From CAZWRV01 sp964636325 (lineage in GTDB: Bacteria > Verrucomicrobiota > Lentisphaeria > Victivallales > GWF2-50-93), in contig CAZWRV010000014.1 in the NCBI GenBank assembly GCA_964636325.1, positions 23,462 to 87,461 of the forward strand: 64,000 nt of DNA, read 5' to 3'. The notes under the pieces were generated by a model, which was not told the DNA's origin, ran no database searches, and saw only the letters and a program-made list of their open reading frames with translations. How positions within the stretch are numbered: position 1 is the stretch's first letter; each line of letters starts with the position of its first letter. This document shows positions 43,127 through 51,766 of this stretch, piece after piece. Position numbers and translations under genes: made by a program.

Positions 43127-44917
43127 ATGATCAGGAATAAGAAGCTCAACGATTTCATCGAGAACGCGCGGAAGCTGTGCAGGCCCGCGAAAGTCCATGT
43201 GTGCGACGGGTCGGTCGAGGAATACCGCTCCCTCTGCGCGGAGCTTGTCGAACATGGAACCTTCACCAAGCTCAACCCGAAGCTCCGCCCCGGATGCTTC
43301 CTCGCAAGATCCCATGCCAGCGACGTGGCGCGCGTCGAGGACAGGACCTACATCTGCGCCGAGACGCAGGACGAGGCCGGCCCGACCAACAACTGGACCG
43401 ATCCGGCGGAGATGCGCAATAAGCTCGAAGGCATGTTCAACGGTTGCATGGAAGGCCGGACAATGTATGTGATCCCCTTCTCCATGGGGCCACTCTCCTC
43501 TCCGATTTCGAAGATCGGAATAGAGGTGACCGACTCTGCGTATGTCGTCGTCAACATGGAGATAATGACCAAGGTCGGCAGCGAGGTCCTTGAGAAGCTC
43601 GGCCGCGACGGCAGCTTCATCCCCTGCATGCACTCGGTCGGCGCCCCCTTGAAGCCGGGCCAGAAGGACGCCACCTGGCCCTGCGAGCCGGATCCCGCCA
43701 AGAAATACATCGTCCATTTCCCGCAGGATCCGTCTATATGGTCATACGGCTCCGGATACGGCGGCAACGCCCTCCTCGGCAAGAAATGCCTCGCCCTCAG
43801 GATTGCGTCGTCCATCGCCAGGAAGGAAGGCTGGATGGCCGAGCACATGCTCATCCTTTCGCTCACTTCGCCGGAAGGGAAGAAATACTACATCGCCGCC
43901 GCCTTCCCGAGCGCCTGCGGCAAGACCAACCTTGCGATGATGCAACCGACAATTCCCGGCTGGACAGTGAAGTGCCTCGGCGACGACATCGCCTGGATGC
44001 GCGTCGGCAAGGACGGCAGGCTCTACGCGATGAACCCGGAGACCGGATTCTTCGGGGTGGCGCCGGGAACCTCAAGGAACTCGAACCCCAACGCGATGGA
44101 CACGATAAGGAAGAACAGCATCTTCACGAACGTCGCGCTCACCCCGGACGGCGACGTCTGGTGGGAGGACATGGGCGTCGAGCCGCCCGCAAAGATGATC
44201 GACTGGGAAGGCAAGGAGTGGAACCCCGGCTGCGGCAGGAAGGCGGCTCATCCGAACGCCCGATTCACCGCCCCCGCGGTCCAGTGCCCTGTCATCGACC
44301 CCGACTGGCAGAACCCCGAAGGCGTTCCTATCTCCGCTTTCCTTTTCGGCGGCAGAAGGCCCTCGACCATCCCGCTGGTCAACGAGGCGTTCAACTGGGA
44401 GCACGGCGTCTTCATGGGGTCGTCCGCAGGCTCCGAGACGACCACCGCCGCACTCGGCAAGGCCGGCGTCCTCAGAAGAGACCCCTTCGCCATGCTTCCT
44501 TTCAGCGGATACAACATGGGCGACTACTTCGCCCACTGGCTCTCCATGGCGCGGAAGACCGACAGGGCCAAGTTGCCTAAGATATACTTCGTCAACTGGT
44601 TCAGGAAGAGCGACGACGGCAAGTGGCTCTGGCCCGGATACGGAGACAACTCACGCGTCCTCAAATGGATCTGCGAACGCATCGACGGAAAAGGCAAGGC
44701 CGTCAAGACCCCGATCGGCAACCTTCCGACCCCCGACGCGCTCGACCTGTCCGGCCTCAAGGTTTCCGCGGTGGATATCAAGCAGCTCCTCTCCGTGGAT
44801 ACCGAAGGCTGGAAGCGCGAGGCCGACGACATCGCCGCATACTACGACAAGTTCGGCGCCAGGCTGCCTTCAGCCCTCAGGAAGGAAGTCGAAGACCTCA
44901 AGGCCAGGCTGGGGTGA
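43127..44917 (+). CDS. pckG: phosphoenolpyruvate carboxykinase (GTP)
   Basis: A 596-aa cytoplasmic enzyme, normal length for GTP-dependent PEPCK, which interconverts oxaloacetate + GTP and phosphoenolpyruvate + CO2 + GDP. In a fermenter it may run toward oxaloacetate. The P-loop with hyper-reactive Cys is present in AFPSACGKTNLAMMQP, the metal-binding aspartates in GDDIAWM, and other family blocks in GSGYGGNALLGKKCLALRIA and FNWEHGVFMGSSAGSETT. The start is ATG 43127 (MIRNKKL) with GAGAGGGG upstream; the frame continues to 43085 only through the heptamer array. It is monocistronic and convergent with the restriction-modification pair. Confidence 0.95.
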   Translation: MIRNKKLNDFIENARKLCRPAKVHVCDGSVEEYRSLCAELVEHGTFTKLNPKLRPGCFLARSHASDVARVEDRTYICAETQDEAGPTNNWTDPAEMRNKLEGMFNGCMEGRTMYVIPFSMGPLSSPISKIGIEVTDSAYVVVNMEIMTKVGSEVLEKLGRDGSFIPCMHSVGAPLKPGQKDATWPCEPDPAKKYIVHFPQDPSIWSYGSGYGGNALLGKKCLALRIASSIARKEGWMAEHMLILSLTSPEGKKYYIAAAFPSACGKTNLAMMQPTIPGWTVKCLGDDIAWMRVGKDGRLYAMNPETGFFGVAPGTSRNSNPNAMDTIRKNSIFTNVALTPDGDVWWEDMGVEPPAKMIDWEGKEWNPGCGRKAAHPNARFTAPAVQCPVIDPDWQNPEGVPISAFLFGGRRPSTIPLVNEAFNWEHGVFMGSSAGSETTTAALGKAGVLRRDPFAMLPFSGYNMGDYFAHWLSMARKTDRAKLPKIYFVNWFRKSDDGKWLWPGYGDNSRVLKWICERIDGKGKAVKTPIGNLPTPDALDLSGLKVSAVDIKQLLSVDTEGWKREADDIAAYYDKFGARLPSALRKEVEDLKARLG

Positions 44918-44929
44918 AACTTCATTCCC

Positions 44930-44964
44930 GTTATTAGTTGTCCGTTATCAGTTAATCGTAATCG
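44930..44964. repeat. phased 7-bp array after pckG
   Basis: GTTATTA, GTTGTCC, GTTATCA, GTTAATC, GTAATCG: five heptamers with core GTTA, the same core as the array upstream of pckG. The gap 44918-45265 (348 bases) holds this array, a looser 13-bp periodicity (ACGATTGCGAGCT, ACGATTACTGACT) near 44982-45007, and the near-palindrome at 45168. No gene is seen. Confidence 0.75.
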
Positions 44965-45167
44965 TCGTCCGATTGATTTCTGGTTCGGCGGACGATTGCG
45001 AGCTACGATTACTGACTATGATTAGATTCCCTGTCGCAGAAGTTTATCGCGGACAAAAAAACGGTGCTCCGCTAGGGTTTTGCCGCTCCTTTTGAAGCTC
45101 GATTCTGCTCGATGGAGATTTGAATTCTATTAAACCGGTTTCCCACCGGCAGGTTGACCCGCCGAAC

Positions 45168-45186
45168 GGCGGAATAGAATTCCGCC
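45168..45186. repeat. 19-bp near-palindrome GGCGGAATAGAATTCCGCC, copy 2
   Basis: Identical to 20667-20685. It lies between pckG and the restriction enzyme gene, where it could contribute to transcription ending for both convergent genes, although no T tract is attached. Confidence 0.65.
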
Positions 45187-45265
45187 CTCCATTGTTCCAC
45201 CAAAAAAACAGCGAAGCTTTAATGTGCTTTGGCACGGTTTACATATAAAAGAAAAATCTTTTCCC

Positions 45266-46048
45266 TTATTGTCCGGGGACAAATATATCCTTGCGTATCA
45301 ATTCGAGAATTGCCAAGACATCAAACCTGTGGGAATCGCTCAGCATCCCGAAAATCCCGATCATTTCAGTGATTATTCTGAAGTTGTCCTTGTTAATCAG
45401 AAACTTGGCCGTTTCTTTCGGCGACGCCATTCTTCCAAGCAACACCCTACTTGACTTCAATTCGGTGATTGGAAAGCAAAAATAAAGCATGGCTTGAGTT
45501 CCAATCGCTTTCTGTTTTTCTCTCACAACTATTTCAGCGATAATCTCATACGTTCCAAAACGGTGGACCAGCAAGGGATATTCTATCTTCGACTCATAAA
45601 AAGCAATCTCATTCAATTGGATTTCTCTAGGGTGAGTTCTTTTTATCTGGCAATTCGGATGGTTTTCAATGAGATTTTTCGAGTCTATCTTCTTAATTGC
45701 TTCAGATAAATCCTTGAGCTCCTGTTGAGCAATCAGCCCCCATTTTGCAAGATAATACAAATATTCGCTTAGCTCATAAAGCGCCTTTTCCTCGCGATTG
45801 TACGCATGAAACCTTTTGTCGGCCTGTGTTGTCTCGGCCATTTTATCTGCATCATCAAGAGTCGTATCATACCCTATCTGCCATTCAACATAGTGCGACA
45901 GAGAAAAATTATTCTGCCTAGTTGCAACGGGAATTCCATACTCATAAAAACTAGAGCGGTTTTTGATCCTTATTTTCCCGGAAGTGGTAGTGAGTGGAAT
46001 GTCAACGGCAATAGTATTTTCTCGATCACTTATTGTTGCTTTCGACAT
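45266..46048 (-). CDS. probable type II restriction endonuclease
   Basis: A 260-aa protein assigned mainly from context: it overlaps the methyltransferase gene by 23 bases in a separate frame on the same strand. It is rich in Ile, Lys and Glu, unlike the GC-rich neighbours. The stretch GTQAMLYFCFPITELKSS contains an E-x-K-type pair that could belong to a PD-(D/E)xK nuclease core, but a full motif was not found. Family and target sequence could not be recognised. An AGGGGAG ribosome site precedes the ATG. It would cut unmodified incoming DNA in the cytoplasm. Confidence 0.65.
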   Translation of the reverse strand: MSKATISDRENTIAVDIPLTTTSGKIRIKNRSSFYEYGIPVATRQNNFSLSHYVEWQIGYDTTLDDADKMAETTQADKRFHAYNREEKALYELSEYLYYLAKWGLIAQQELKDLSEAIKKIDSKNLIENHPNCQIKRTHPREIQLNEIAFYESKIEYPLLVHRFGTYEIIAEIVVREKQKAIGTQAMLYFCFPITELKSSRVLLGRMASPKETAKFLINKDNFRIITEMIGIFGMLSDSHRFDVLAILELIRKDIFVPGQ

Positions 46049-47204
46049 AATGCTCCCCTAAAAGCTGTTTGAAATATTGAATAATCTTGTCGCGGCAGTC
46101 GGCCTCAGGTGAGAATCCCGGGTAAAATTTGCCTAGGAATGAGTGCTTGTTCAAGGCGTATGAGATGAATTGGTTTCGATATTCCAAGAAAAGCTCCTTG
46201 TTTATCAGGACATCAAAATTCCCGAAATAATATGGAAAGACATGGGCGAAGTCCTTGACGACATCGGCATACACGTAAAAATCAAGTTTGCTTTTGTCAA
46301 CCACGATGGAATTCGATTCGTAGGATTCCATGAAGGTCTGGTTCCTCTTCAATGCGTTCAGGTCGCGCATCGTATAGAAGAATAAATCCCCTTCCTTTGG
46401 CGAGTGGAATTTCGTTGGGTATTTGTTTAAGTAATTCCTAATATAATCGAGCTGGCCTAAGGAAAATGACTTCCCCTCTATCGTCCTGAAGCTGTAATCC
46501 TCGATGTATTGATAATCCATCCCGAAAAACTCCCTTTTGTATAGGGCTATTAGTATCGGGAATTGCATGGACTTGGATGTCTGCGCGAACACGCCGCTGC
46601 TGATTATGACCGAATCAGCCAGCCTGTAGGAATCCGCAAAGGATTTAAGTGCTTGAAAATTAGTTTTTTTTATGAGATATGACAATGGGTGGAGTATGCA
46701 GACATAATCTGCCTCCAGCTTCCCATATGACAGCATGAATGAAATCCCAAGATCCCTGCTGGCAATGCTCGGATCGATGTCGAAAAGCTGCCTTTTCGTG
46801 CCATTCCGGATAATAGAAGTGGTGTCGTTGTATGGAGGATTGCCGACGACAATCAGGTTTTCATCGTGCGATATGCCATATGCACTTCTGGATAAGTTGA
46901 CCAGGGCATTGAAGTTAAGGATTTCCGCGAAGGGCTTGTCTTTCTTTGCTTGCTCCGCCGCGGTACTATCAATATCATTGCCTATGATCCTAGCCCCTTC
47001 CGTCTGGAAAAGAAAACTGCCGTATCCGCAGGAACTGTCAAGAACAACGCATCTTCCCTTGATCAGCGGCCTGACCAGGTCCCAGACAATGGAGACATAT
47101 TCGCCGCCGGTGTAATAGCTTCCCAGGTTGACTCTGTTTGCATAGTCCAGATGCCGTTGCTTGACTGTAACGGCCTTTAAAGGAGCTGAAGATAATTTGA
47201 GCAT
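46026..47204 (-). CDS. type II N6-adenine DNA methyltransferase
   Basis: A 392-aa methyltransferase. The AdoMet-binding motif is CVVLDSSCGYGSFLFQT (~residues 50-66), and the catalytic motif is NPPYND, typical of gamma-type N6-adenine methyltransferases of the Eco57I/TaqI kind. The C-terminal part probably holds target recognition. The start MLKLSSAPLKAV lacks a clear ribosome site. It protects host DNA against the partner nuclease directly downstream. Base composition of both genes is clearly AT-richer than the surrounding DNA, indicating horizontal acquisition. Confidence 0.87.
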   Translation of the reverse strand: MLKLSSAPLKAVTVKQRHLDYANRVNLGSYYTGGEYVSIVWDLVRPLIKGRCVVLDSSCGYGSFLFQTEGARIIGNDIDSTAAEQAKKDKPFAEILNFNALVNLSRSAYGISHDENLIVVGNPPYNDTTSIIRNGTKRQLFDIDPSIASRDLGISFMLSYGKLEADYVCILHPLSYLIKKTNFQALKSFADSYRLADSVIISSGVFAQTSKSMQFPILIALYKREFFGMDYQYIEDYSFRTIEGKSFSLGQLDYIRNYLNKYPTKFHSPKEGDLFFYTMRDLNALKRNQTFMESYESNSIVVDKSKLDFYVYADVVKDFAHVFPYYFGNFDVLINKELFLEYRNQFISYALNKHSFLGKFYPGFSPEADCRDKIIQYFKQLLGEHYVESNNK

Positions 47205-47321
47205 TTTATAATCAAATAATGATTTATTATTACTAATAATAGTTAGTATATCATCCTGAAATATAAAGTCAATAGATAAAAATAGAAATTCTCAGATAAT
47301 ACTCACGATATTCAAGCATGC

Positions 47322-48104
47322 TTATTTTGCCGTATGCATTCGGCCTATAATCCTCGCGGCGGCGCAGCCTGCGCCGAAGCCGTTGTCGATGTTGACGACC
47401 GTGACGCCGGAGGCGCAGCTGTTCAGCATGGCCAGCATGGCGGTGACGCCCTTGAAGGACGTTCCGTAGCCGACGCTGGTAGGAACCGCAATCACCGGAC
47501 ATGAAACAAGCCCCCCAACCACGCTCGGCAACGCCCCCTCCATTCCGGCGACGGCGATTATCACGTCCGCTTTCCTGAGTTGCTGCAGGTTGGAAATAAT
47601 CCTGTGGATGCCGGCAACACCGGCATCGGCCTTAAGCTCGACGTTGCAGCCGCAGAGCTCGGCCGCATGCTTCGCCTCCAGCGCGACGGGCAGGTCAGTG
47701 GTTCCGGCGGTGACGATAAGCACAAGCCCCTTCCTGTCAATAGCTTGCGGCTCATATCTGAAAACTCTGCCCAGGGAGTCGTATTCCCCCTTCGGAAATT
47801 TCCTCTTCAGCCATTTCCCCTTATCGGCTTCAAGCCGCGTCACGAGAACAGGGTTGCCGGACTTGACTATCTCCCGGACGATCCGCTCCATATGCTCAAG
47901 CTTCTTGCCTTCCCCGAAGATGAATTCAGGAAATCCGCAGCGGGACTTACGCGAATGGTCCAGATGCGCAAAGCCGAGCGATCCATCGCCAAAAAGAGCG
48001 CCAATCTCCCCGGCAAGCTCGACGGGATCCGTCTGCTTTCCAACTACTTTCCGAGCCAGGCCCGAAAGTATCCTGTGCGCTTCAATGTGCTTTTTGCTTT
48101 TCAT
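47322..48104 (-). CDS. larB: LarB-like nickel-pincer cofactor biosynthesis protein
   Basis: A 260-aa protein matching LarB (AIR-carboxylase-like fold): LGFAHLDHSRKSRCGFPEFI, LVLIVTAGTTDLPVALEA, VIIAVAGMEGALPSVVGGLV, VIAVPTSVGYGTSFKGVTAM and VVNIDNGFGAGCAAA. LarB carboxylates nicotinic acid adenine dinucleotide in the first step to the nickel-pincer cofactor of lactate racemase. Start ATG 48104 is chosen; the frame to 48284 would run through a homopolymer tract. It is divergent from the rrf2 gene. LarA, LarC and LarE were not found in this window. Confidence 0.88.
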   Translation of the reverse strand: MKSKKHIEAHRILSGLARKVVGKQTDPVELAGEIGALFGDGSLGFAHLDHSRKSRCGFPEFIFGEGKKLEHMERIVREIVKSGNPVLVTRLEADKGKWLKRKFPKGEYDSLGRVFRYEPQAIDRKGLVLIVTAGTTDLPVALEAKHAAELCGCNVELKADAGVAGIHRIISNLQQLRKADVIIAVAGMEGALPSVVGGLVSCPVIAVPTSVGYGTSFKGVTAMLAMLNSCASGVTVVNIDNGFGAGCAAARIIGRMHTAK

Positions 48105-48217
48105 GCCCGTTAAAATAGCCCCGTTTATTTTTTTTTTGATTTTTTTCTTTTTTTTCCTTGAAATCGGGACTAAAGCTGGTATTATAGCACCATAATACCA
48201 AATAACCTGGACGGACG

Positions 48218-48622
48218 ATGAACACAAACCCGAACATAACTGCGGCGCTGGCGATAGGGCTTCATGCCTTGACCGCGATCGCAAATGGAAAAGGCAGAAC
48301 TGTGAGAGCCAAGGATATCGCTGAAAGCCTCAACGTCTCATACAACCACCTCTCAAAAGTCCTTCAGATGCTCGTCAAGGATGGTATCATCAGTTCGACC
48401 AAGGGCCCCAGCGGCGGCTTCGTGCTGGCCCGCAAGCCCGATCAAATCATACTGAAGGATATCTATGAGGCCATAGAAGGTCCTTTGAACCAGAACAAAT
48501 GTCTTTTCGGCAAGGATGTCTGCCCTGCCGGCAAATGCGTATTTGAATCATTCATTGCGAAGATCAATGAAGAGTTTATCGAATACTTCAACACAAAGAA
48601 GCTTTCGGACATACTAAATTAG
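48218..48622 (+). CDS. Rrf2-family transcriptional regulator (probable Fe-S or NO sensor)
   Basis: A 134-aa DNA-binding regulator. The winged helix covers residues ~10-75 (AKDIAESLNVSYNHLSKVLQ, TKGPSGGFVLAR). Cys95, Cys102 and Cys107 (CLFGKDVCPAGKC) are in the place where IscR and NsrR bind an iron-sulfur cluster, with spacing slightly different from either. It heads the ferredoxin-cupin-hcp cluster, and an NsrR-like role in nitrosative stress is the best inference. Its start is divergent from larB. Confidence 0.87.
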   Translation: MNTNPNITAALAIGLHALTAIANGKGRTVRAKDIAESLNVSYNHLSKVLQMLVKDGIISSTKGPSGGFVLARKPDQIILKDIYEAIEGPLNQNKCLFGKDVCPAGKCVFESFIAKINEEFIEYFNTKKLSDILN

Positions 48623-48634
48623 GAGGGCAGGGCC

Positions 48635-49414
48635 ATGAAGCGGAAAATCATAAGGATAGACGAGGAGAAGTGCAACGGCTGCGGTCTCTGCGTCAACGCA
48701 TGCGCCGAAGGAGCGATACAGCTTGTGGACGGCAAGGCCAGGCTGCTAAGCGAGACATACTGCGACGGGCTAGGCGCCTGCATCGGAGAATGCCCGCAGG
48801 ACGCGATCACCATAGAGGAGCGCGAAGCCGAGGCCTTCGACGAGGCGGCCGTAAAGAAACATCTTGCATCAGCCGGAAACTCCGCCAGTCCAAAGCCGCA
48901 GGCTCATGCGCATCAGCATCACCACGGCGGGGGGGGATGCCCCGGCTCGATGGCACGTTCGCTCACCGCTAGGAAAGGCGCAGGCTCAGCGGGATCTTCC
49001 GGACTTGGAACTCCATCCGAGCTGCGCCAGTGGCCGGTCCAACTGCATCTGGTTCCGATCAACGCAGCATACTGGGAAGACGCCGACCTGCTGATTGCGG
49101 CCGACTGTGTGGCCTTCGCATCGGGAGACTTCCATCCCAGGCTGCTGAAGGGCAAGAAGCTTATAATCGCCTGTCCGAAGCTGGACGACACCGACAGCTA
49201 TGTCGAAAAGCTCCAGGAGATATTCTCAAGCAACAATATTAGGAGCATCACTGTCGCCCGAATGGAGGTGCCATGCTGCGGAGGCCTGGTCGCCATAGCG
49301 AAACAGGCCCTTGAAAAATCGGGCAAGAAAATCCCGTTCTCGACCGTAATAATGGGAATCGACGGGGAAATAAGGGCGGAAGAGGGAATGGATGGGTTGA
49401 TGATGAATGTTTAA
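48635..49414 (+). CDS. 4Fe-4S ferredoxin-type protein with His-rich linker
   Basis: A 259-aa protein. The N-terminal ~65 residues hold CNGCGLCVNAC, a standard 4Fe-4S motif, and CDGLGACIGECP, a second cluster motif with one Cys fewer (C-x5-C-x3-C). A linker HAHQHHHGGGGCPG follows, and the C-terminal ~130 residues form a conserved alpha/beta domain (DADLLIAADCVAFASGDFHP, GKKLIIACPKLDDTD, ITVARMEVPCCGGLVAIA) with Cys pairs. AGGAGGGCAGGG lies ahead of ATG 48635, which is 13 bases after the regulator. It is likely an electron donor or repair partner for Hcp (inference). Confidence 0.88.
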   Translation: MKRKIIRIDEEKCNGCGLCVNACAEGAIQLVDGKARLLSETYCDGLGACIGECPQDAITIEEREAEAFDEAAVKKHLASAGNSASPKPQAHAHQHHHGGGGCPGSMARSLTARKGAGSAGSSGLGTPSELRQWPVQLHLVPINAAYWEDADLLIAADCVAFASGDFHPRLLKGKKLIIACPKLDDTDSYVEKLQEIFSSNNIRSITVARMEVPCCGGLVAIAKQALEKSGKKIPFSTVIMGIDGEIRAEEGMDGLMMNV

Positions 49415-49448
49415 GAATGCGGTAGAAGTTTATCTTTCCTATTCATCC

Positions 49449-49472
49449 AGTCACCGAGTCACCGAGTCAATC
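49449..49472. repeat. phased 8-bp array
   Basis: AGTCACCG, AGTCACCG, AGTCAATC: three octamers with core AGTCA, 25-48 bases before the cupin start and ahead of its AAGGAG. Confidence 0.75.
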
Positions 49473-49496
49473 GAATAATTCAAGGAGTAATAAAAA

Positions 49497-49850
49497 ATGG
49501 ACAAATGCTGCCGCGAGTGCAACGAGCTGCTGGAGCATTCCAAGGCCTTCGACCTTGGAAAGCTGGTCGCCTATTCAAAGAACGGAATCGTCAGCAGGAC
49601 GATCCTGGAGAACCGGTCGGGAACGCTGACCGTCTTCGCGTTCGACGCGGGGCAGAAGCTCAGCGAGCATTCGGCTCCGTTCGACGCGGTCGTCCAGGTT
49701 TTAGACGGCGAAGGCGAATTCAAGATCGCCTCGAAGGTCTCGAAGATCCGCAAGGGACAGCTCCTGATCATGCCGGCGAACGTGCCGCATGCCGTCAGGG
49801 CCGTAAAAAAGTTCAAGATGCTTTTGACGATGATCAAAGGGAAGAAATGA
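49497..49850 (+). CDS. cupin-domain protein
   Basis: A 117-aa small cupin. The metal-binding region includes His/Glu in LSEHSAPFDAVVQVLDGEGE and PANVPHAVRA; the hydrophobic strands around them fit a single double-stranded beta-helix. An N-terminal CCREC cluster is unusual for such a small cupin and may bind metal or be redox-active. It sits between the ferredoxin and hcp, so it likely takes part in nitrosative or oxidative stress handling. AAGGAG is ahead of the ATG. Confidence 0.85.
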   Translation: MDKCCRECNELLEHSKAFDLGKLVAYSKNGIVSRTILENRSGTLTVFAFDAGQKLSEHSAPFDAVVQVLDGEGEFKIASKVSKIRKGQLLIMPANVPHAVRAVKKFKMLLTMIKGKK

Positions 49851-49890
49851 GGAAGGCACTGAACGTATAATGGTTCGAGGTGCTGAGCTT

Positions 49891-49946
49891 GTTAAAAAAT
49901 ATTTAAGAATTATAAACTGTTAAAAAATATTTAAGAATTATAAACT
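49891..49946. repeat. exact 28-bp tandem duplication upstream of hcp
   Basis: The 28-base unit beginning GTTAAAAAATATTTAAGAAT occurs twice with no spacer (49891-49918, 49919-49946). It ends 11 bases upstream of ATG 49958 and abuts the GGGAGG ribosome site. It is AT-rich and may carry duplicated promoter or operator elements. Confidence 0.88.
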
Positions 49947-49957
49947 GGGAGGAAAAA

Positions 49958-51604
49958 ATGTTCTGCTATCAGTGCGAACAGACGGCGAAGGGGACGGGAT
50001 GCAACATGGCGATGGGCGTATGCGGGAAGGAAGCCCAGACTTCGGACCTGCAGGATCTGCTGGTCTATGCGGCGATGGGAATTTCCCAGTACGCCCACAG
50101 GGCGGCCGAACTTGGCAAGAGGGACCGCGAGATCGACGTCTTCATCCTGGAGGCTCTCTTCACGACGGTCACAAACGTCAACTTCGATCCGGAACGGATA
50201 TTCGGGATTTTGAAGAGGGCCGGCTTGTTCAAGGAGAAGGCGAAGAGGCTCTACGAGGACGCCTGCAGGTCCGCCGGAAAGACGCCTGAAAAGCTTCAAG
50301 GCCCGGCGCTCTGGGTGCCCGCCGCGGACATCAAGGGTTTCGAGCTCCAGGCAAAAGATGTGTCCATCGAGAAGCACATCCAGAAGTTCGGCACCGACAT
50401 CACCGCCCTCAAATGGCTTACAATCTACGGACTCAAAGGGACCGCCGCATACGCCGACCATGCACAGATCCTCGGCAAGGAGAGCCCGGAAGTTTATGCG
50501 TTCTTCCACAAGACGCTCAGCTTCCTCGCCGGCGATCCCAAGGACGTTCAGGCGCTTGTCGGCGCGGCCCTCGAAGTCGGCAAGATCAACCTTAAGGCCA
50601 TGGAGCTGCTCGACGCCGCCAACACCGGCACATACGGCCATCCCGAGCCGACCGAGGTCAGAATTACTCCTGTCAAGGGCAAGGCGATCCTCGTCTCCGG
50701 CCATGATCTGAAGGATCTCGAGGAACTGCTCAAGCAGACGGAAGGCAAGGGCATCAACGTCTACACGCACGGCGAAATGCTTCCTTGCAATGCATATCCC
50801 GGCCTCAAGAAGTACAAGCACCTCGTCGGAAACTACGGAAGCGCCTGGCAGAACCAGCGGACCGAGTTCAACGAGTTCCCCGGCGCAATACTGATGACCA
50901 CCAACTGCATCCAGAAGCCGCAGGAAAGCTACATCGGCAGGATATTCACTACGGGACTCGTCGCCTGGCCGAAGGTCAGGCACATCTCCGACAGGAACTT
51001 CAAGCCGGTAATCGACGCCGCGCTCGCGGCGGAAGGCTTCAAGGAGGACACCCCCGAAAAGTTCATCACCGTCGGCTTCGGCCGTAACACGGTGATGAGC
51101 GTCGCCGGGGCGGTGATTGACGCCGTCAAGAGCGGAGCTGTCAAGCATTTCTTCCTGATCGGCGGATGCGACGGCGCGAAGCCCGGAAGGAACTACTACA
51201 CCGAGTTCGCCCAGAAGGTCCCGCAGGACTGCGTCATCCTCACGCTCGCATGCGGCAAATACCGCTTCAACAAGCTCGACTTCGGCGACATCGGCGGGAT
51301 TCCGAGACTGCTCGACATCGGCCAGTGCAACGACGCCTATTCCGCCATCCAGATCGCGGTCGCCCTCGCAGGCGCGTTCAAGTGCGGCGTGAACGACCTG
51401 CCGCTCTCGATGGTCCTGTCCTGGTACGAGCAGAAGGCCGTCGCCATCCTGCTGACGCTCCTCTCGCTCGGCATCAAGAACATCAGGCTCGGACCCAGCC
51501 TCCCTGCCTTCGTCACCCCGGCGATCCTCGACGTGCTGGTCAAGAACTTCAACATCATGCCGATCAGCACGCCCGACAAGGATTTGAAGGCAATACTGGG
51601 CTGA
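49958..51604 (+). CDS. hcp: hydroxylamine reductase / hybrid cluster protein
   Basis: A 548-aa cytoplasmic Hcp. The N-terminal iron-sulfur motif is C3-x2-C6-x8-C15-x6-C22 (MFCYQCEQTAKGTGCNMAMG...), close to the class of anaerobes. The hybrid 4Fe-2O-2S cluster ligands are supplied by later conserved blocks (HGEMLPCNAYPGLKKYKHL, FLIGGCDGAKPGRNYYTEF, VILTLACGKYRFNKLDFG, LDIGQCNDAYSAIQIAVALA). It reduces nitric oxide or hydroxylamine and protects against nitrosative stress. GGGAGG lies 5 bases before the ATG. The preceding ferredoxin and cupin complete a likely operon controlled by the Rrf2 regulator. A strong terminator follows. Confidence 0.95.
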   Translation: MFCYQCEQTAKGTGCNMAMGVCGKEAQTSDLQDLLVYAAMGISQYAHRAAELGKRDREIDVFILEALFTTVTNVNFDPERIFGILKRAGLFKEKAKRLYEDACRSAGKTPEKLQGPALWVPAADIKGFELQAKDVSIEKHIQKFGTDITALKWLTIYGLKGTAAYADHAQILGKESPEVYAFFHKTLSFLAGDPKDVQALVGAALEVGKINLKAMELLDAANTGTYGHPEPTEVRITPVKGKAILVSGHDLKDLEELLKQTEGKGINVYTHGEMLPCNAYPGLKKYKHLVGNYGSAWQNQRTEFNEFPGAILMTTNCIQKPQESYIGRIFTTGLVAWPKVRHISDRNFKPVIDAALAAEGFKEDTPEKFITVGFGRNTVMSVAGAVIDAVKSGAVKHFFLIGGCDGAKPGRNYYTEFAQKVPQDCVILTLACGKYRFNKLDFGDIGGIPRLLDIGQCNDAYSAIQIAVALAGAFKCGVNDLPLSMVLSWYEQKAVAILLTLLSLGIKNIRLGPSLPAFVTPAILDVLVKNFNIMPISTPDKDLKAILG

Positions 51605-51628
51605 GCACCAAAAAGGCGGCAACTTTAC

Positions 51629-51658
51629 GCCGGCCGTGTCAGCGGCCGGCTTTTTTTT
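51629..51658 (+). terminator. rho-independent terminator of the hcp unit
   Basis: GCCGGCCG, loop TGTCAG, CGGCCGGC form a perfect 8-bp stem followed by eight T. It lies 25 bases beyond the hcp stop and separates this operon from the large kinase gene. Confidence 0.9.
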
Positions 51659-51766
51659 CCCCATGCATGTCCGCAGATGACTGATGCGGGCACATTGTTG
51701 ACTTCCGTTATTTAGCGGCTTATATTTCCGCCAGATGTCAATGTTGGGAGACCTAGCAGGTTGCCT

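Noticed and set aside
48105..48217. Extension of LarB to 48284
   Set aside because: It would translate a long poly-Lys tract from a homopolymer run and overlap the rrf2 start on the other strand; the family begins near ATG 48104.
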